In this document: positions 7,653 to 15,943 of the stretch, piece after piece
How positions within the stretch are numbered: position 1 is the stretch's first letter
Layout: every line of letters begins with the position of its first letter
Source: Acidimicrobiia bacterium
GTDB lineage: Bacteria > Actinomycetota > Acidimicrobiia > Spongiisociales > JAENVV01
Length of the DNA stretch: 44,690 nucleotides
NCBI GenBank assembly: GCA_016650365.1
Contig: JAENVV010000166.1
Coordinates: 1-44,690, forward strand
Direction: 5' to 3'
The notes under the pieces: model-generated
What the model was told of the DNA's origin: nothing
The model's input: the letters and a program-made list of their open reading frames with translations, nothing else
Database searches by the model: none
Translations under genes and position numbers: made by a program

Positions 7653-8513
7653 ATGTTGATGAGTGACGTCGTAGCGATCGACGTCCATACCCACCCGCAG
7701 ACTGAAGAGTTCCTGGCCGCGATGGGCGCCCGCCGTCGGCAGATGGGTGAACACTTCGGCAAGGAACGCCAGCCCGTTTCGTTCGCAGAACAGGCCGACA
7801 TGTATCGGGACCGCAAGATGATGGCGGTGCTCTGCAACTCTGACGACGAATCGACGTCCGGCGTCAAAGGGGCACCCAACGACCTCATCGGTCAGGCAGT
7901 ATCGAATCACCCGGACGTCTTCATCCCGTTCGCCGGCATCGACCCGCACCAACCCGCCAAGGCAGTCGCAGAAATTCGCCGCTGCCACTCAGAGTTCGCG
8001 ATCAAAGGGGTCGGGGAGCTGAACCCGTCGCGCCAGAAGTTCTTCATGAACGATCCAAAGGTGTATCCAATCTGGGAGGTTTGCCAGGAACTCGGACTCG
8101 TGGTCATGTTTCATATGGGGTTCGCCGGATCAGGTGCCGGTCGTCCTGGAGGCATGGGGTATCGCCTCGAGAACGTCCGACCGATCCCCTACCTGGATGA
8201 CATGGCCGCCGACTTCCCGGAGCTCCAGATCATTCATGCCCACCCGGGTTGGCCATATCACCAGGAAACGTTGGCGGTTGCCTGGCACAAGTCGAATGTC
8301 TGGATCGACCTGAGTGGCTTCGCCCCGAAGTACTTTCCGGCCGAAGTCGTCCACTACGCCAACTCGTTGCTTCAGGATCAGGTCCTCTTCGGCACCGATT
8401 GGCCGGTCGTGGGCATAGACCGGTGGATGCGCGAGTTCGACGAGCTTCCGATAAAGCCGGAAGTCCGCTCCAAGATTCTGCTCGGCAATGCCAGGCGACT
8501 GTTCGGGATTTGA
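7653..8513 (+). CDS. Amidohydrolase-2 family metal-dependent hydrolase or decarboxylase
   Basis: A 286-residue TIM-barrel protein of the amidohydrolase-2 group. Metal-site motifs in order are H12-T-H14 near the N-terminus, HMGF in the middle, IHAHPGWP, and a late FGTDWPV with the conserved Asp. Members decarboxylate or hydrate ring-cleavage products and aromatic acids (ACMSD, gamma-resorcylate decarboxylase, 4-oxalomesaconate hydratase-like) or hydrolyse lactones. It follows the CoA-transferase by 16 nt in the same operon, so it probably handles an intermediate of the same route. The start may be the first ATG or the MSD two codons on. Confidence 0.8.
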   Translation: MLMSDVVAIDVHTHPQTEEFLAAMGARRRQMGEHFGKERQPVSFAEQADMYRDRKMMAVLCNSDDESTSGVKGAPNDLIGQAVSNHPDVFIPFAGIDPHQPAKAVAEIRRCHSEFAIKGVGELNPSRQKFFMNDPKVYPIWEVCQELGLVVMFHMGFAGSGAGRPGGMGYRLENVRPIPYLDDMAADFPELQIIHAHPGWPYHQETLAVAWHKSNVWIDLSGFAPKYFPAEVVHYANSLLQDQVLFGTDWPVVGIDRWMREFDELPIKPEVRSKILLGNARRLFGI

Positions 8514-8564
8514 AAAACATCCGATTTTCCTCGTGGTGCAGTTGGAAACGTTGTAGGGTGGGCT

Positions 8565-8576
8565 GCAATCGATTGC
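8565..8576. promoter_or_regulatory. LacI/GalR-type operator (GCAATCGATTGC), site 1
   Basis: A perfect 12-bp palindrome GCAATCGATTGC, 43-54 nt before the GTG of the ABC-transporter ATPase gene. It has the AAnCGnTT centre that LacI/GalR-family repressors recognise (PurR's GCAAACGTTTGC is the close parallel). The same core recurs in three other promoter regions of this window. It probably controls the three-gene transporter operon. Confidence 0.65.
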
Positions 8577-8618
8577 GGAAAACCCCCGAATGGCCATAGC
8601 GGCAGGAGGATAAGTGGC

Positions 8619-9521
8619 GTGACAGCGACAGGACAGGCTCGCCGCCCCCTAATCGTGGCCGACTCAATGACTGCCGGCTACGAACTTGAGCGAGAGCGAA
8701 AACTGCTCACCGCCCTCGAAGGAGTGTCACTTACCGTTCACGAAGGCGAGTTCCTGGTGCTCGTCGGTCCTTCCGGATGTGGCAAGACCACCTTCGTCAA
8801 CGTCATAGCCGGGCTGGTAAAGCCGTGGGCAGGGACCGTGACGTTCGACGGCAAACCGATCGATGGACCAGGTGAGGATCGGTCGATGGTATTCCAGGAC
8901 TATGCGATCATGCCGTGGCGTACCGTCGAGCACAACATTCAGCTTCCCTTCGAGCTTCGACCGCACAACTTCTCCAAGGCCGAGGTAGCCGAGAAGGTGC
9001 AGGACATCATCGAAGATGTCGGACTCGTCGGGTTCGAGAAGTCCTTCCCATACGAACTCTCCGGTGGCATGCGCCAACGAGTCGGTTTGGCTCGGGCCAT
9101 GGTCACGCAACCAAAGGTGCTGCTGGCCGACGAACCGTTCGGGGCGGTCGACGCCATGACGCGCGAGGTCCTTCAGGCTCAGCTGGAGGCGCTTGTCATG
9201 AACGCCGGACAAACGGTTGTATTCATCACCCACAGCATCGATGAGGCCATCGCACTCGGTGATCGCATCGCGGTCATCTCGAACCGGCCAGGCAAGGTTC
9301 GTGAAATCGTCGAAGTGGACATGGAGCGACCCCGCCTGGCCGAGGGCGAGATCACCAGTCACCCCCGGTACGGCGAACTGAGAGAACATCTGTGGAATTT
9401 GGTGAAAGATGAGGCACTCGGTGCCCAGGATGCCCACCACGACGACAGCGAAACAACAGGCGACCCCAGGCTGGATCGCCTGTCAACCAGTCCGGCAACC
9501 ACCATGGACCCAGGGATCTGA
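8619..9521 (+). CDS. ABC transporter ATP-binding protein (SsuB/TauB-type)
   Basis: A 300-residue nucleotide-binding subunit of a nitrate/sulfonate/taurine-type importer. Walker A is GPSGCGKTT (50-58), the Q-loop is FQDYAIMPW (92-100), the signature is LSGGMRQR (147-154), Walker B is VLLADEP (167-173) and the switch His lies in THS (204-206). The GTG start follows an AGGAGGA-type site at about 8605-8611. It heads a three-gene operon with the permease (2-nt gap) and the binding protein, downstream of a LacI-type operator. The tail of about 40 residues after the ABC core is acidic and of no known function. Confidence 0.9.
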   Translation: MTATGQARRPLIVADSMTAGYELERERKLLTALEGVSLTVHEGEFLVLVGPSGCGKTTFVNVIAGLVKPWAGTVTFDGKPIDGPGEDRSMVFQDYAIMPWRTVEHNIQLPFELRPHNFSKAEVAEKVQDIIEDVGLVGFEKSFPYELSGGMRQRVGLARAMVTQPKVLLADEPFGAVDAMTREVLQAQLEALVMNAGQTVVFITHSIDEAIALGDRIAVISNRPGKVREIVEVDMERPRLAEGEITSHPRYGELREHLWNLVKDEALGAQDAHHDDSETTGDPRLDRLSTSPATTMDPGI

Positions 9522-9523
9522 TC

Positions 9524-10453
9524 ATGACCCAAAAAGTCGATTCACAAGAACCAGGTAACAAGAAGAGCACGGACGGGGCGGCCCTGACCGCCCAGCCTCG
9601 CATCAAAGACGCCGAGTGGACCTGGGCTCGTATCTGGACTCGCTACCGGTTCGCCATCGTGACCGTCATCAATCTGACGATCTTCTTTATCATCTGGCAG
9701 CTCCTGGCGCATTTCGAGGTCATCGGCCCACATCTCATCTTCCCGACGTTCACCGACACCCTCAGGGCCCTCAAGATCGGTTGGCTCGGAGGCCAGGCCG
9801 ACGATGGAACCAGTTTTGAGCTGCTGCGGGACTTCGTTATCGCCAGAAACGCCTGGGAATCGCTGCAACGTTACGCCATCTCGATGGTCATCGCCATCGG
9901 AATCGGCATACCCATCGGCCTGGCCATGGGCGGATTCAAGTGGGTAGACGCCATCCTCAGCCCGTACGTGTGGACGCTGTCTTCACTTCCACGACTTGCC
10001 ATCTATGCACCGCTGGTCATGATCATGGGTATCGGCGAATCCATCAAATACGCCCTGATCATCCTGACTGCCATTTTCCCGGTCATCATCAACACCTGGG
10101 CGGGCGTTAAGACCACCGAACAGTCCCTCATCAACGCGGCTCGAGTTTTCGGAGCTGGTCGAGCTCAGATCTATAAAAAGGTCGTCCTTCCGTACACCCT
10201 TCCGTTCGTCGTGTCAGGGATCCAGCTCAGCCTGAGCCGCGGACTTATCGGGGTGGTCATCGTTGAGTTCCTGACCGGCGCCAGCACGCTCGGCGGTCTA
10301 GGATGGCTCATCTTCAGATCAGCAAGCGCTTTCAACTCTGCATTAACGTATGCGTCGTTGATGAGCTTGGCAGTTTTCGCCCTCATCCTTGTACAAGGAA
10401 CGAGGTCGATGGAAGCAAAAATCGCACCATGGAGACAGGTTTCCAAGACCTGA
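9524..10453 (+). CDS. ABC transporter permease (SsuC/TauC-type)
   Basis: A 309-residue inner-membrane subunit with about six hydrophobic segments, the first at about 45-62. The EAA-like loop that docks on the ATPase is visible at about 204-223 (NAARVFGAGRAQIYKKVVLP). It forms the channel through which a small solute, captured by the downstream lipoprotein, crosses the membrane. The start lies 2 nt after the ATPase stop, which implies translational coupling. The BPD_transp_1 family assignment is firm; the solute is unknown. Confidence 0.9.
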   Translation: MTQKVDSQEPGNKKSTDGAALTAQPRIKDAEWTWARIWTRYRFAIVTVINLTIFFIIWQLLAHFEVIGPHLIFPTFTDTLRALKIGWLGGQADDGTSFELLRDFVIARNAWESLQRYAISMVIAIGIGIPIGLAMGGFKWVDAILSPYVWTLSSLPRLAIYAPLVMIMGIGESIKYALIILTAIFPVIINTWAGVKTTEQSLINAARVFGAGRAQIYKKVVLPYTLPFVVSGIQLSLSRGLIGVVIVEFLTGASTLGGLGWLIFRSASAFNSALTYASLMSLAVFALILVQGTRSMEAKIAPWRQVSKT

Positions 10454-10469
10454 TGTACTAGGAGGAAAT

Positions 10470-11702
10470 GTGAAAGATAAGAAGGAAACAGCACAACAAA
10501 GAATGCTCGGGGAACTATCCCGTCGGAAGTTCCTTAGTTACTCCGGGGTGGCTCTGGGCGGAATAGCGCTCGCGGCTTGCGGAGCAAGTGATTCAACGAC
10601 AACTACCGCGGCCGCCGCACCAGGCACAACTGCGGCCGGAGCTACGCCAACGACCGCCGCCGGAGCTACGCCAACGACCGCCGCCGGAGCGAGCCCAACG
10701 ACCACGGCTGGAATGAGCATTCCGACCACCACGATCAGCAAGGTGACCGTCGGGTACAACAACCCGAACCGGGTCTTGCGGGCTCCTCTGTATATCGGCC
10801 AGACCAAAGGCTTCTTCGAAGAGGTCGGAATCACCGAGCCGCTCGACATCAACGACGCCGACGACCCGATCGCTCCAACGATTGGTGGCTCGTACCATCT
10901 GTCGTTGTTCGACTCGGACGTCTTGTATGACTTCGAAGACAAGGCAACCACCAGCGGCGACCCACAGGGCCTCAAGATGATCAACATCAACCTCGGCGCG
11001 CAGCCGTTGGTGCTGATCGCCAATGCCGGCATCACAGCCGACAACCTGGCAGGCAAGAAGGTCGGCGGCGGTCGCGAGGGTCAGGTCAACGAAGCGCTCT
11101 GCAAGTACATGCTCGAGCAACTCGGCCTTGACTGGCAGACCGACGTTGAGTTCATCAATACGACCGGTGGATCAAACGACTGGGTCACGTTGATGCTGGC
11201 AGGAACGCTCGACGCAACCATCGCCTTCCCACGCCATATCCCGTTGGCCGAGCAAGTCGGCGGAAGTGCCCTCTTCCAGGACTTCTTGAACTCCCCTCAG
11301 GGTGGCTTCGGAATGCTCCAGAGCAAGATCGACGAAGATCCGAACTTCCCGGCAGCGTGGGCCCATGCCTATATCAAGGCACAGCAGTTCTGCAAGACGG
11401 TGGACAACTTCGAGGAAGTACGCCAGATCTTGAACGACGACTGGGAGATCGACTTCCCCGAGGAGGCCTATTCCGTGTTCGACCTGGACGCGACGATCAT
11501 GACGCAGGATCTCGGGTTCGATCCGGTTGAAATGGACACCTGGATGGATTTCCTTACGCCGTTCGGCAACGTTCGCGACGGAGTTCCATGGCGGGACTAC
11601 ACGGATGTGTCTGGACTGCATGTTGCGCAAGCGGCCCTCGGGCTCGATGCCAACCCGGCAGCCGACTTCTCGTCCGGCAAAGAGAACGTCGCCAACTACT
11701 AA
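10470..11702 (+). CDS. ABC transporter substrate-binding lipoprotein (NMT1/SsuA-like), Tat signal
   Basis: A 410-residue binding protein. GTG at 10470 is chosen because AGGAGG (10460-10465) lies just upstream. The N-terminus carries a Tat motif SRRKFL (17-22), a hydrophobic stretch and a lipobox ending at C37 (LAAC), so it is a Tat-exported lipoprotein. A Thr/Ala/Pro linker follows, built from AGATPTTA repeats. The mature domain (NRVLRAPLYIGQTKGFFEE onward) resembles NMT1/SsuA-type periplasmic binding proteins for nitrogenous or sulfonated small molecules. It is last in the transporter operon, 16 nt after the permease, and is followed by a strong hairpin. Confidence 0.85.
   Translation: MKDKKETAQQRMLGELSRRKFLSYSGVALGGIALAACGASDSTTTTAAAAPGTTAAGATPTTAAGATPTTAAGASPTTTAGMSIPTTTISKVTVGYNNPNRVLRAPLYIGQTKGFFEEVGITEPLDINDADDPIAPTIGGSYHLSLFDSDVLYDFEDKATTSGDPQGLKMININLGAQPLVLIANAGITADNLAGKKVGGGREGQVNEALCKYMLEQLGLDWQTDVEFINTTGGSNDWVTLMLAGTLDATIAFPRHIPLAEQVGGSALFQDFLNSPQGGFGMLQSKIDEDPNFPAAWAHAYIKAQQFCKTVDNFEEVRQILNDDWEIDFPEEAYSVFDLDATIMTQDLGFDPVEMDTWMDFLTPFGNVRDGVPWRDYTDVSGLHVAQAALGLDANPAADFSSGKENVANY
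10635..10706 (+). repeat. 24-bp tandem repeat in binding-protein linker
   Basis: Two perfect 24-bp copies (10635-10658 and 10659-10682) and a third degenerate copy (10683-10706), encoding AGATPTTA, AGATPTTA and AGASPTTT. They form the flexible linker between the lipid anchor and the binding domain, and copy number may vary between strains. Confidence 0.9.
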
Positions 11703-11719
11703 AAGCAATTCCCCAAGCT

Positions 11720-11752
11720 AGAGAATGGGAGCCCATCGGGCTCCCATTCTCT
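11720..11752. terminator. Bidirectional hairpin terminator
   Basis: A perfect 15-bp inverted repeat (AGAGAATGGGAGCCC at 11720-11734, loop ATC, GGGCTCCCATTCTCT at 11738-11752) lies between the convergent ends of the binding-protein gene (11702) and the CrtI-like gene (11758). CCAA before and TTGG after can extend the pairing. There is no long U run in either direction, but the stem is strong and the position between converging genes fits a shared terminator. Confidence 0.8.
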
Positions 11753-11757
11753 TGGCC

Positions 11758-13332
11758 TTAGAGGACTTCCTCGATGGTGGTTCCCAGGTCGTGAAGAATC
11801 ACCATGGCGGCGTTGCGCCCGGGAGCACCGGTGATCGAACCACCCGGGTGAGTGGTACCGCCGGTCTGATAGAGACCGGCAATCGGCATGCGGTGTTGTG
11901 CCCAACCGGGCGCCGGACGCTGGCTACCAGAGAAGATCAAACCACGATCGCCGCCGTGTGGAGTGCCACCAACCATGTGTGGATTCATACGCTCGAAGTC
12001 GAGTGGGGACTTCACCAGACGGGCAGTGATGACATCGTCGGTGAACGTCGGCACGAACTTACGGAAATGATCAAGCAACTTGTCCATCTCTGCTTCCTTG
12101 ATCTCGTCCCAATGCTCGGGACCGCGTCCGTCGGCGTCATAGGTATTGAACGTGACAAGCTTGACGGTGTGGGTGCCTTCCGGAGCCCGACCACGGTCAA
12201 CCAACGTGGGAGTGGCGGCCAACAGCCACCCGGGATTCTTGACGAACTTGCCGTCGTAGACGTCGCGACCTTGCTGGACAGCGTCTTCGATCCACGGGGC
12301 CAGGCCGGCCGAGACCGCCGAGCGCCCACCATCGGGAGTCGGAAACACCGGGGGGGCCGTTGTGGCGAAGTAGCCGGCAAAAAAGGGCGTACCAGGATGG
12401 AACGTCTCAACGCCGTAGGTGAAACCCTCCCCCCAGGCTTCGGCGGGGGCCATCTCCAGGAGCTTCTTGACGTGGATCGTTGACACGACCCCCTTGGTGG
12501 CCCGGAACTCTTCACCCTCGGTCGTGCGCACCCCAACACATCGGTCGCCTTCCAGGATCAGCTCGGACACCATACGATTGCAGAGAATGGTGGCCCCGGC
12601 GTCTTCGAGGTATCCGACCAGCGCATCGATGAGCTTGCCTGACCCCCCAACCGGTAACGACCAACTACGAGCCTGCCGGGCGCTCACAATCGAATACGCC
12701 AGGATTCCCGAACCAGGAGCGTCGAGCGGGACGGCGGTCTGCAGCGAAATCCATCCCATGAACGCCCGCATGTGGGGTGACTCGAATTCGCGCAAAATGA
12801 TGTCACGAGCCGTCAGCATCGACCGACGCTGCCAGACGTCCCCACGCGGATGGGAAGCAAGCAACTCCTCGGCCGATGGGCCAAACCCGACCGGTCGAAA
12901 CCGGACCTGACCGATGAGGGTTTTGACCTCGTCGTACTCGGCGACCAGGCGCCGGTAGGCCTCGGCATCCTTCTCCGAAAAGCGGGCGATTTCCTCGCAG
13001 GTGCGGTCAAGGTCAAGCCACATCGTGAACGGTTCGCCGTCGGGGAATGCCACCTGAGCAACGGGGTCCGGATCGACGTAGCTCAACCCGTATTTGCTCA
13101 CCAGACCGAGCTCATCGTTGCGGATCAACGGATTCACCTGGATGAGCGTGTGCCCGGTTGAGCATGTGTCGACCCAGTAGCCTGAGCCAAGTATCTCTTC
13201 GGTTGATGCCCCTCCGCCGGGAATCTCACGGGCGTCGAGAACCACGCACGAATATCCGGCTTTGGCAAGGTATGCAGCAGTAATGAGACTGTTGTGACCG
13301 GCCCCGGCCACCACAAAATCGTAATCGGCCAT
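11758..13332 (-). CDS. FAD-dependent oxidoreductase, phytoene desaturase (CrtI)-like
   Basis: A 524-residue flavoprotein. The N-terminal dinucleotide-binding motif is AGAGHNSLITAAYLAKAG (residues 8-25), with an acidic residue ending strand 2 (VVLDAREIPGG). The C-terminal FAD motif region GLYQTGGTTHPGGSITGAPGRNA is typical of the phytoene dehydrogenase-like NAD(P)/FAD oxidoreductases. No carotenoid genes are nearby, so it more likely oxidises or isomerises a catabolic substrate or an amine. It is divergent from the M24-like gene with a shared 55-nt promoter region holding a LacI-type operator, and ends at the hairpin facing the ABC operon. Confidence 0.8.
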   Translation of the reverse strand: MADYDFVVAGAGHNSLITAAYLAKAGYSCVVLDAREIPGGGASTEEILGSGYWVDTCSTGHTLIQVNPLIRNDELGLVSKYGLSYVDPDPVAQVAFPDGEPFTMWLDLDRTCEEIARFSEKDAEAYRRLVAEYDEVKTLIGQVRFRPVGFGPSAEELLASHPRGDVWQRRSMLTARDIILREFESPHMRAFMGWISLQTAVPLDAPGSGILAYSIVSARQARSWSLPVGGSGKLIDALVGYLEDAGATILCNRMVSELILEGDRCVGVRTTEGEEFRATKGVVSTIHVKKLLEMAPAEAWGEGFTYGVETFHPGTPFFAGYFATTAPPVFPTPDGGRSAVSAGLAPWIEDAVQQGRDVYDGKFVKNPGWLLAATPTLVDRGRAPEGTHTVKLVTFNTYDADGRGPEHWDEIKEAEMDKLLDHFRKFVPTFTDDVITARLVKSPLDFERMNPHMVGGTPHGGDRGLIFSGSQRPAPGWAQHRMPIAGLYQTGGTTHPGGSITGAPGRNAAMVILHDLGTTIEEVL

Positions 13333-13352
13333 CGAGCCTCCAGTAGATTGAC

Positions 13353-13366
13353 TGCAATCGATTGTA
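13353..13366. promoter_or_regulatory. LacI/GalR-type operator, site 2 (TGCAATCGATTGTA)
   Basis: Core CAATCGATTG at 13355-13364 with one mismatched outer pair, centred between two divergent genes: about 21 nt before the CrtI-like start (13332) and about 22 nt before the M24-like start (13388). One bound repressor could control both directions. It matches sites 1 and 3 in the ten central bases. Confidence 0.6.
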
Positions 13367-13387
13367 ATTGACCAAGAGGGCGGCGCC

Positions 13388-14515
13388 GTGCAGAACTACC
13401 CACGATTCTCAACCGAAGAGATGCTACGGAGGCGACTCGCCATCGAAAGTCTGATCGACGAATACGAACTGGATGCCATCGTCGTCTACGGGGCCAACCG
13501 GGCCGGGTCCGCCATCCAATGGATAAGCGAGTGGCCGGTCACCCGCGAAGCAGCTCTCATCATCCGACCAGGACGAACCGACCACCTTTACATCCAGTTC
13601 TACAACCATGTACCTACCGCCCGAATACTTGCCAAGGACGCTGAAGTCCAGTGGGGCGGTCCGTCCACGACTCAAACGGTGAGCGAAGACCTGCACGGAA
13701 GCCGCCGGGTCGGACTGATCGGACCGATCGGGTACAAAATGCATGCCGTACTCAAAGCTGCAGTAGGTACGCTCATTGACCTCGATGGCGCGTACACCCG
13801 GTTGCGAATGATCAAATCAGCCGAAGAGATCGACTGGCTTCGACTGGGGGCCAGGTTATCCGACCAGGCGATTACCTCGCTGCGCGAAACTGTCCTCCCC
13901 GGCATGACCGAACAGGACCTGGGGGCCATCGTCGAAGCCGCCTATTTGGCAGAGGGCGGCACCAACCACATCCACTACTTCGGCGTCACGAGCATGTCGT
14001 CGCCAGACCGATGTGTCCCTGCCCAATATCCGACGACCCGTACGATTGCCGCCGGGGACATCCTCACCACCGAAATCAGCGCCTCCTGGTGGGGGTATCC
14101 AGGTCAGGTTCTGCGCTCCATGACCATCGGAGCCGAGCCAACCGATCTTTACGTCAAGCTGCACGACGTAGCCGACGCGGCCTTCGACGCCGTGACCGAC
14201 GTACTTGTCGACGGGGCGACCGCCGCCCAGGTCATCGAGGCTGCCTCCGTGATCGAGGCAGCCGGGTTCACCATCTATGACGACCTTGTGCATGGGTTTG
14301 GCGGCGGCTACTTCCAACCCATTGTTGGGTCCGCCAGCCGGATGAACGGTCCCCTCACCGAGGTGGTATTCGAAGCCGGGATGACTGTGGTGGTCCAACC
14401 CAACGTCATCACCCCCGACGAGTTAGCCGGAGTGCAGACCGGACAACTGGTCCTCATCACGAAAACCGGCGTCGAGCAACTCCACCAGGTTCCACGTGGT
14501 CTCTGGCGGGCGTAA
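13388..14515 (+). CDS. M24 (creatinase/prolidase-fold) homologue lacking most metal ligands
   Basis: A 375-residue pita-bread-fold protein with the creatinase N-terminal domain (1-140) and an M24 C-terminal domain. Peptidase members bind two metals through D, D, H, E, E. Here the matching positions read E229 and Q240 (spacing 11, as in D-x10-D), H302 in VHGFGGG, Q337 in VVVQPNV, and no Glu in GVQTGQLVLIT. It is therefore probably not a metallopeptidase but a metal-free member acting on a C-N or amide-like bond, as creatinase does. GTG start with GGCGG upstream. It is followed at 39 nt by a class III aminotransferase; the promoter shares a LacI-type operator with the CrtI-like gene. Confidence 0.75.
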   Translation: MQNYPRFSTEEMLRRRLAIESLIDEYELDAIVVYGANRAGSAIQWISEWPVTREAALIIRPGRTDHLYIQFYNHVPTARILAKDAEVQWGGPSTTQTVSEDLHGSRRVGLIGPIGYKMHAVLKAAVGTLIDLDGAYTRLRMIKSAEEIDWLRLGARLSDQAITSLRETVLPGMTEQDLGAIVEAAYLAEGGTNHIHYFGVTSMSSPDRCVPAQYPTTRTIAAGDILTTEISASWWGYPGQVLRSMTIGAEPTDLYVKLHDVADAAFDAVTDVLVDGATAAQVIEAASVIEAAGFTIYDDLVHGFGGGYFQPIVGSASRMNGPLTEVVFEAGMTVVVQPNVITPDELAGVQTGQLVLITKTGVEQLHQVPRGLWRA

Positions 14516-14554
14516 CGTGAAAACAACAGGTACCAACCAGGGAGGCGTACGTTC

Positions 14555-15916
14555 ATGATGGACGCACCAGCCATAACAACTCCACATCCCGGACCCCGAA
14601 CCCGCCAAATCCTCAAGCGCCTCAGCGCCGTCGAGGCGGGGGCCGGACTGACGTACGGCCTTGGCGACGATCCCATCGTCCTGGACCATGCCGAAGGTGC
14701 AGTCATTACCGACCCGGATGGCAATCGATTCTTGGATATGGTGGCGGGATTCGGCTCGCTCAATCTCGGGCACTCCCATCCGGCCCTCGTCGAAGCGGTC
14801 CGCACCCAGGTCGGGCGCGGGCAGCAGGCCATGTCCATCGGGTCGACTACGCGCACCGATTTGGTGGAGAAGATGGCGGGCCTCGTCGCCGGCGACTATC
14901 GAGTCATGCTCGCCGCGTCGGGTTCCGAGGCAGTCGAAGTCGCTTTGAAGATGACTCGTCGCGCCACCGGACGGCAAGGGATCGTGGCGTTTTCCGGGGG
15001 GTTTCACGGCCGGACCATGGGAGCGCTCACCCTCATGGGACGTCAGTCGCAACGTGCCGGATTGGGCACCCTCCTGGCCGGGGCAATCCATCTACCGTTT
15101 CCGGACCCATATCGATCGCCGTTCGGGACCGACCCGCAACAGATTTCAGATACGACGTTGGCGCTCCTCGATCAGCAGTTGGGTGATCCGGCTTCGGGGT
15201 GGATGCCGGTAGGAGCCGTGATCATCGAATCTGTGCAGGGCAACGGTGGCATGATCCCGGTTCCGGCCGGGTTCATGTCGGGGCTGCGAGACATCTGCAC
15301 GCGTCATGGCATCCTGCTGATCGCTGATGAAGTCATGAGCGGATTTCACAGAACGGGTTCCCTGTTCGCCTACCAACGCGACGACAACGTCGATCCCGAT
15401 ATCATCGTGGTCGGCAAGTCTCTCTCTGCCGGACTCCCGTTGGCGGGATGCCTCGTCAGTGCCTCGATCAGCGAATCGAATCCAGTCGGAACCGAATCGA
15501 GCACCTATGCCGGCAACCTTGTGTCCTGCGCCTCAGCACTTGCCGCACTCGAAGTATACGAATCGTTCGATGTTTCAAAACAGGCTCGGGATCTCGGCGA
15601 CTACTTCCAGGCTCAACTGCGAGCCGTGGTCGGTGATCACCGGAACGTCGGCACCATTCGAGGCCAGGGGCTCATGGTGGCCGCCGAACTCGTGTCCGAC
15701 CGCAACGACCGGATCCCTCTGCCGGTCGCTCGGGCGGTCAGTCACCTGGCCGTCCAACGGGGGCTACTTCTGTACCCCGGGGGTCATTTCGGAAACGTTC
15801 TTGCGTTTCTGCCCCCCCTGATTGTCACGCGTGACCAGATATCGGCGTGCGTATCAGTAGTAGCAGCCCTTCTCAACAGCGCCGCCTACGATGCTTTGGA
15901 GACCGCAGCGGACTGA
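14555..15916 (+). CDS. Class III aminotransferase (PLP-dependent)
   Basis: A 453-residue fold-type I enzyme of the omega-/GABA-/acetylornithine-type aminotransferases. Landmarks are ASGSEAVEVALK (121-132) for phosphate binding, FSGGFHGRTMGAL (146-158), D258 in LIADEVMSGFHRTG, K288 in VVGKSLSAGLPLAG as the Schiff-base lysine, and TESSTYAGN for the neighbouring subunit's phosphate contact. It removes or exchanges an amino group, probably on an omega-amino acid or dialkylglycine-like substrate. GGAGG precedes the ATGATG start. It pairs with the upstream M24 homologue, suggesting hydrolysis to an amino acid and then transamination. Confidence 0.9.
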   Translation: MMDAPAITTPHPGPRTRQILKRLSAVEAGAGLTYGLGDDPIVLDHAEGAVITDPDGNRFLDMVAGFGSLNLGHSHPALVEAVRTQVGRGQQAMSIGSTTRTDLVEKMAGLVAGDYRVMLAASGSEAVEVALKMTRRATGRQGIVAFSGGFHGRTMGALTLMGRQSQRAGLGTLLAGAIHLPFPDPYRSPFGTDPQQISDTTLALLDQQLGDPASGWMPVGAVIIESVQGNGGMIPVPAGFMSGLRDICTRHGILLIADEVMSGFHRTGSLFAYQRDDNVDPDIIVVGKSLSAGLPLAGCLVSASISESNPVGTESSTYAGNLVSCASALAALEVYESFDVSKQARDLGDYFQAQLRAVVGDHRNVGTIRGQGLMVAAELVSDRNDRIPLPVARAVSHLAVQRGLLLYPGGHFGNVLAFLPPLIVTRDQISACVSVVAALLNSAAYDALETAAD

Positions 15917-15943
15917 GGCTCAACAACTCGCGGCGAGACTCCG

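Noticed and set aside
11758-13332. Carotenoid phytoene desaturase
   Set aside because: The fold matches CrtI-like enzymes, but no crtB, crtE or other carotenoid genes are nearby and the gene shares the catabolic operator.
14721-14732. GCAATCGATT-containing match to the LacI-type operator
   Set aside because: It lies within the aminotransferase coding sequence at conserved codons (GNRF), lacks the right outer arm, and is not near a promoter.
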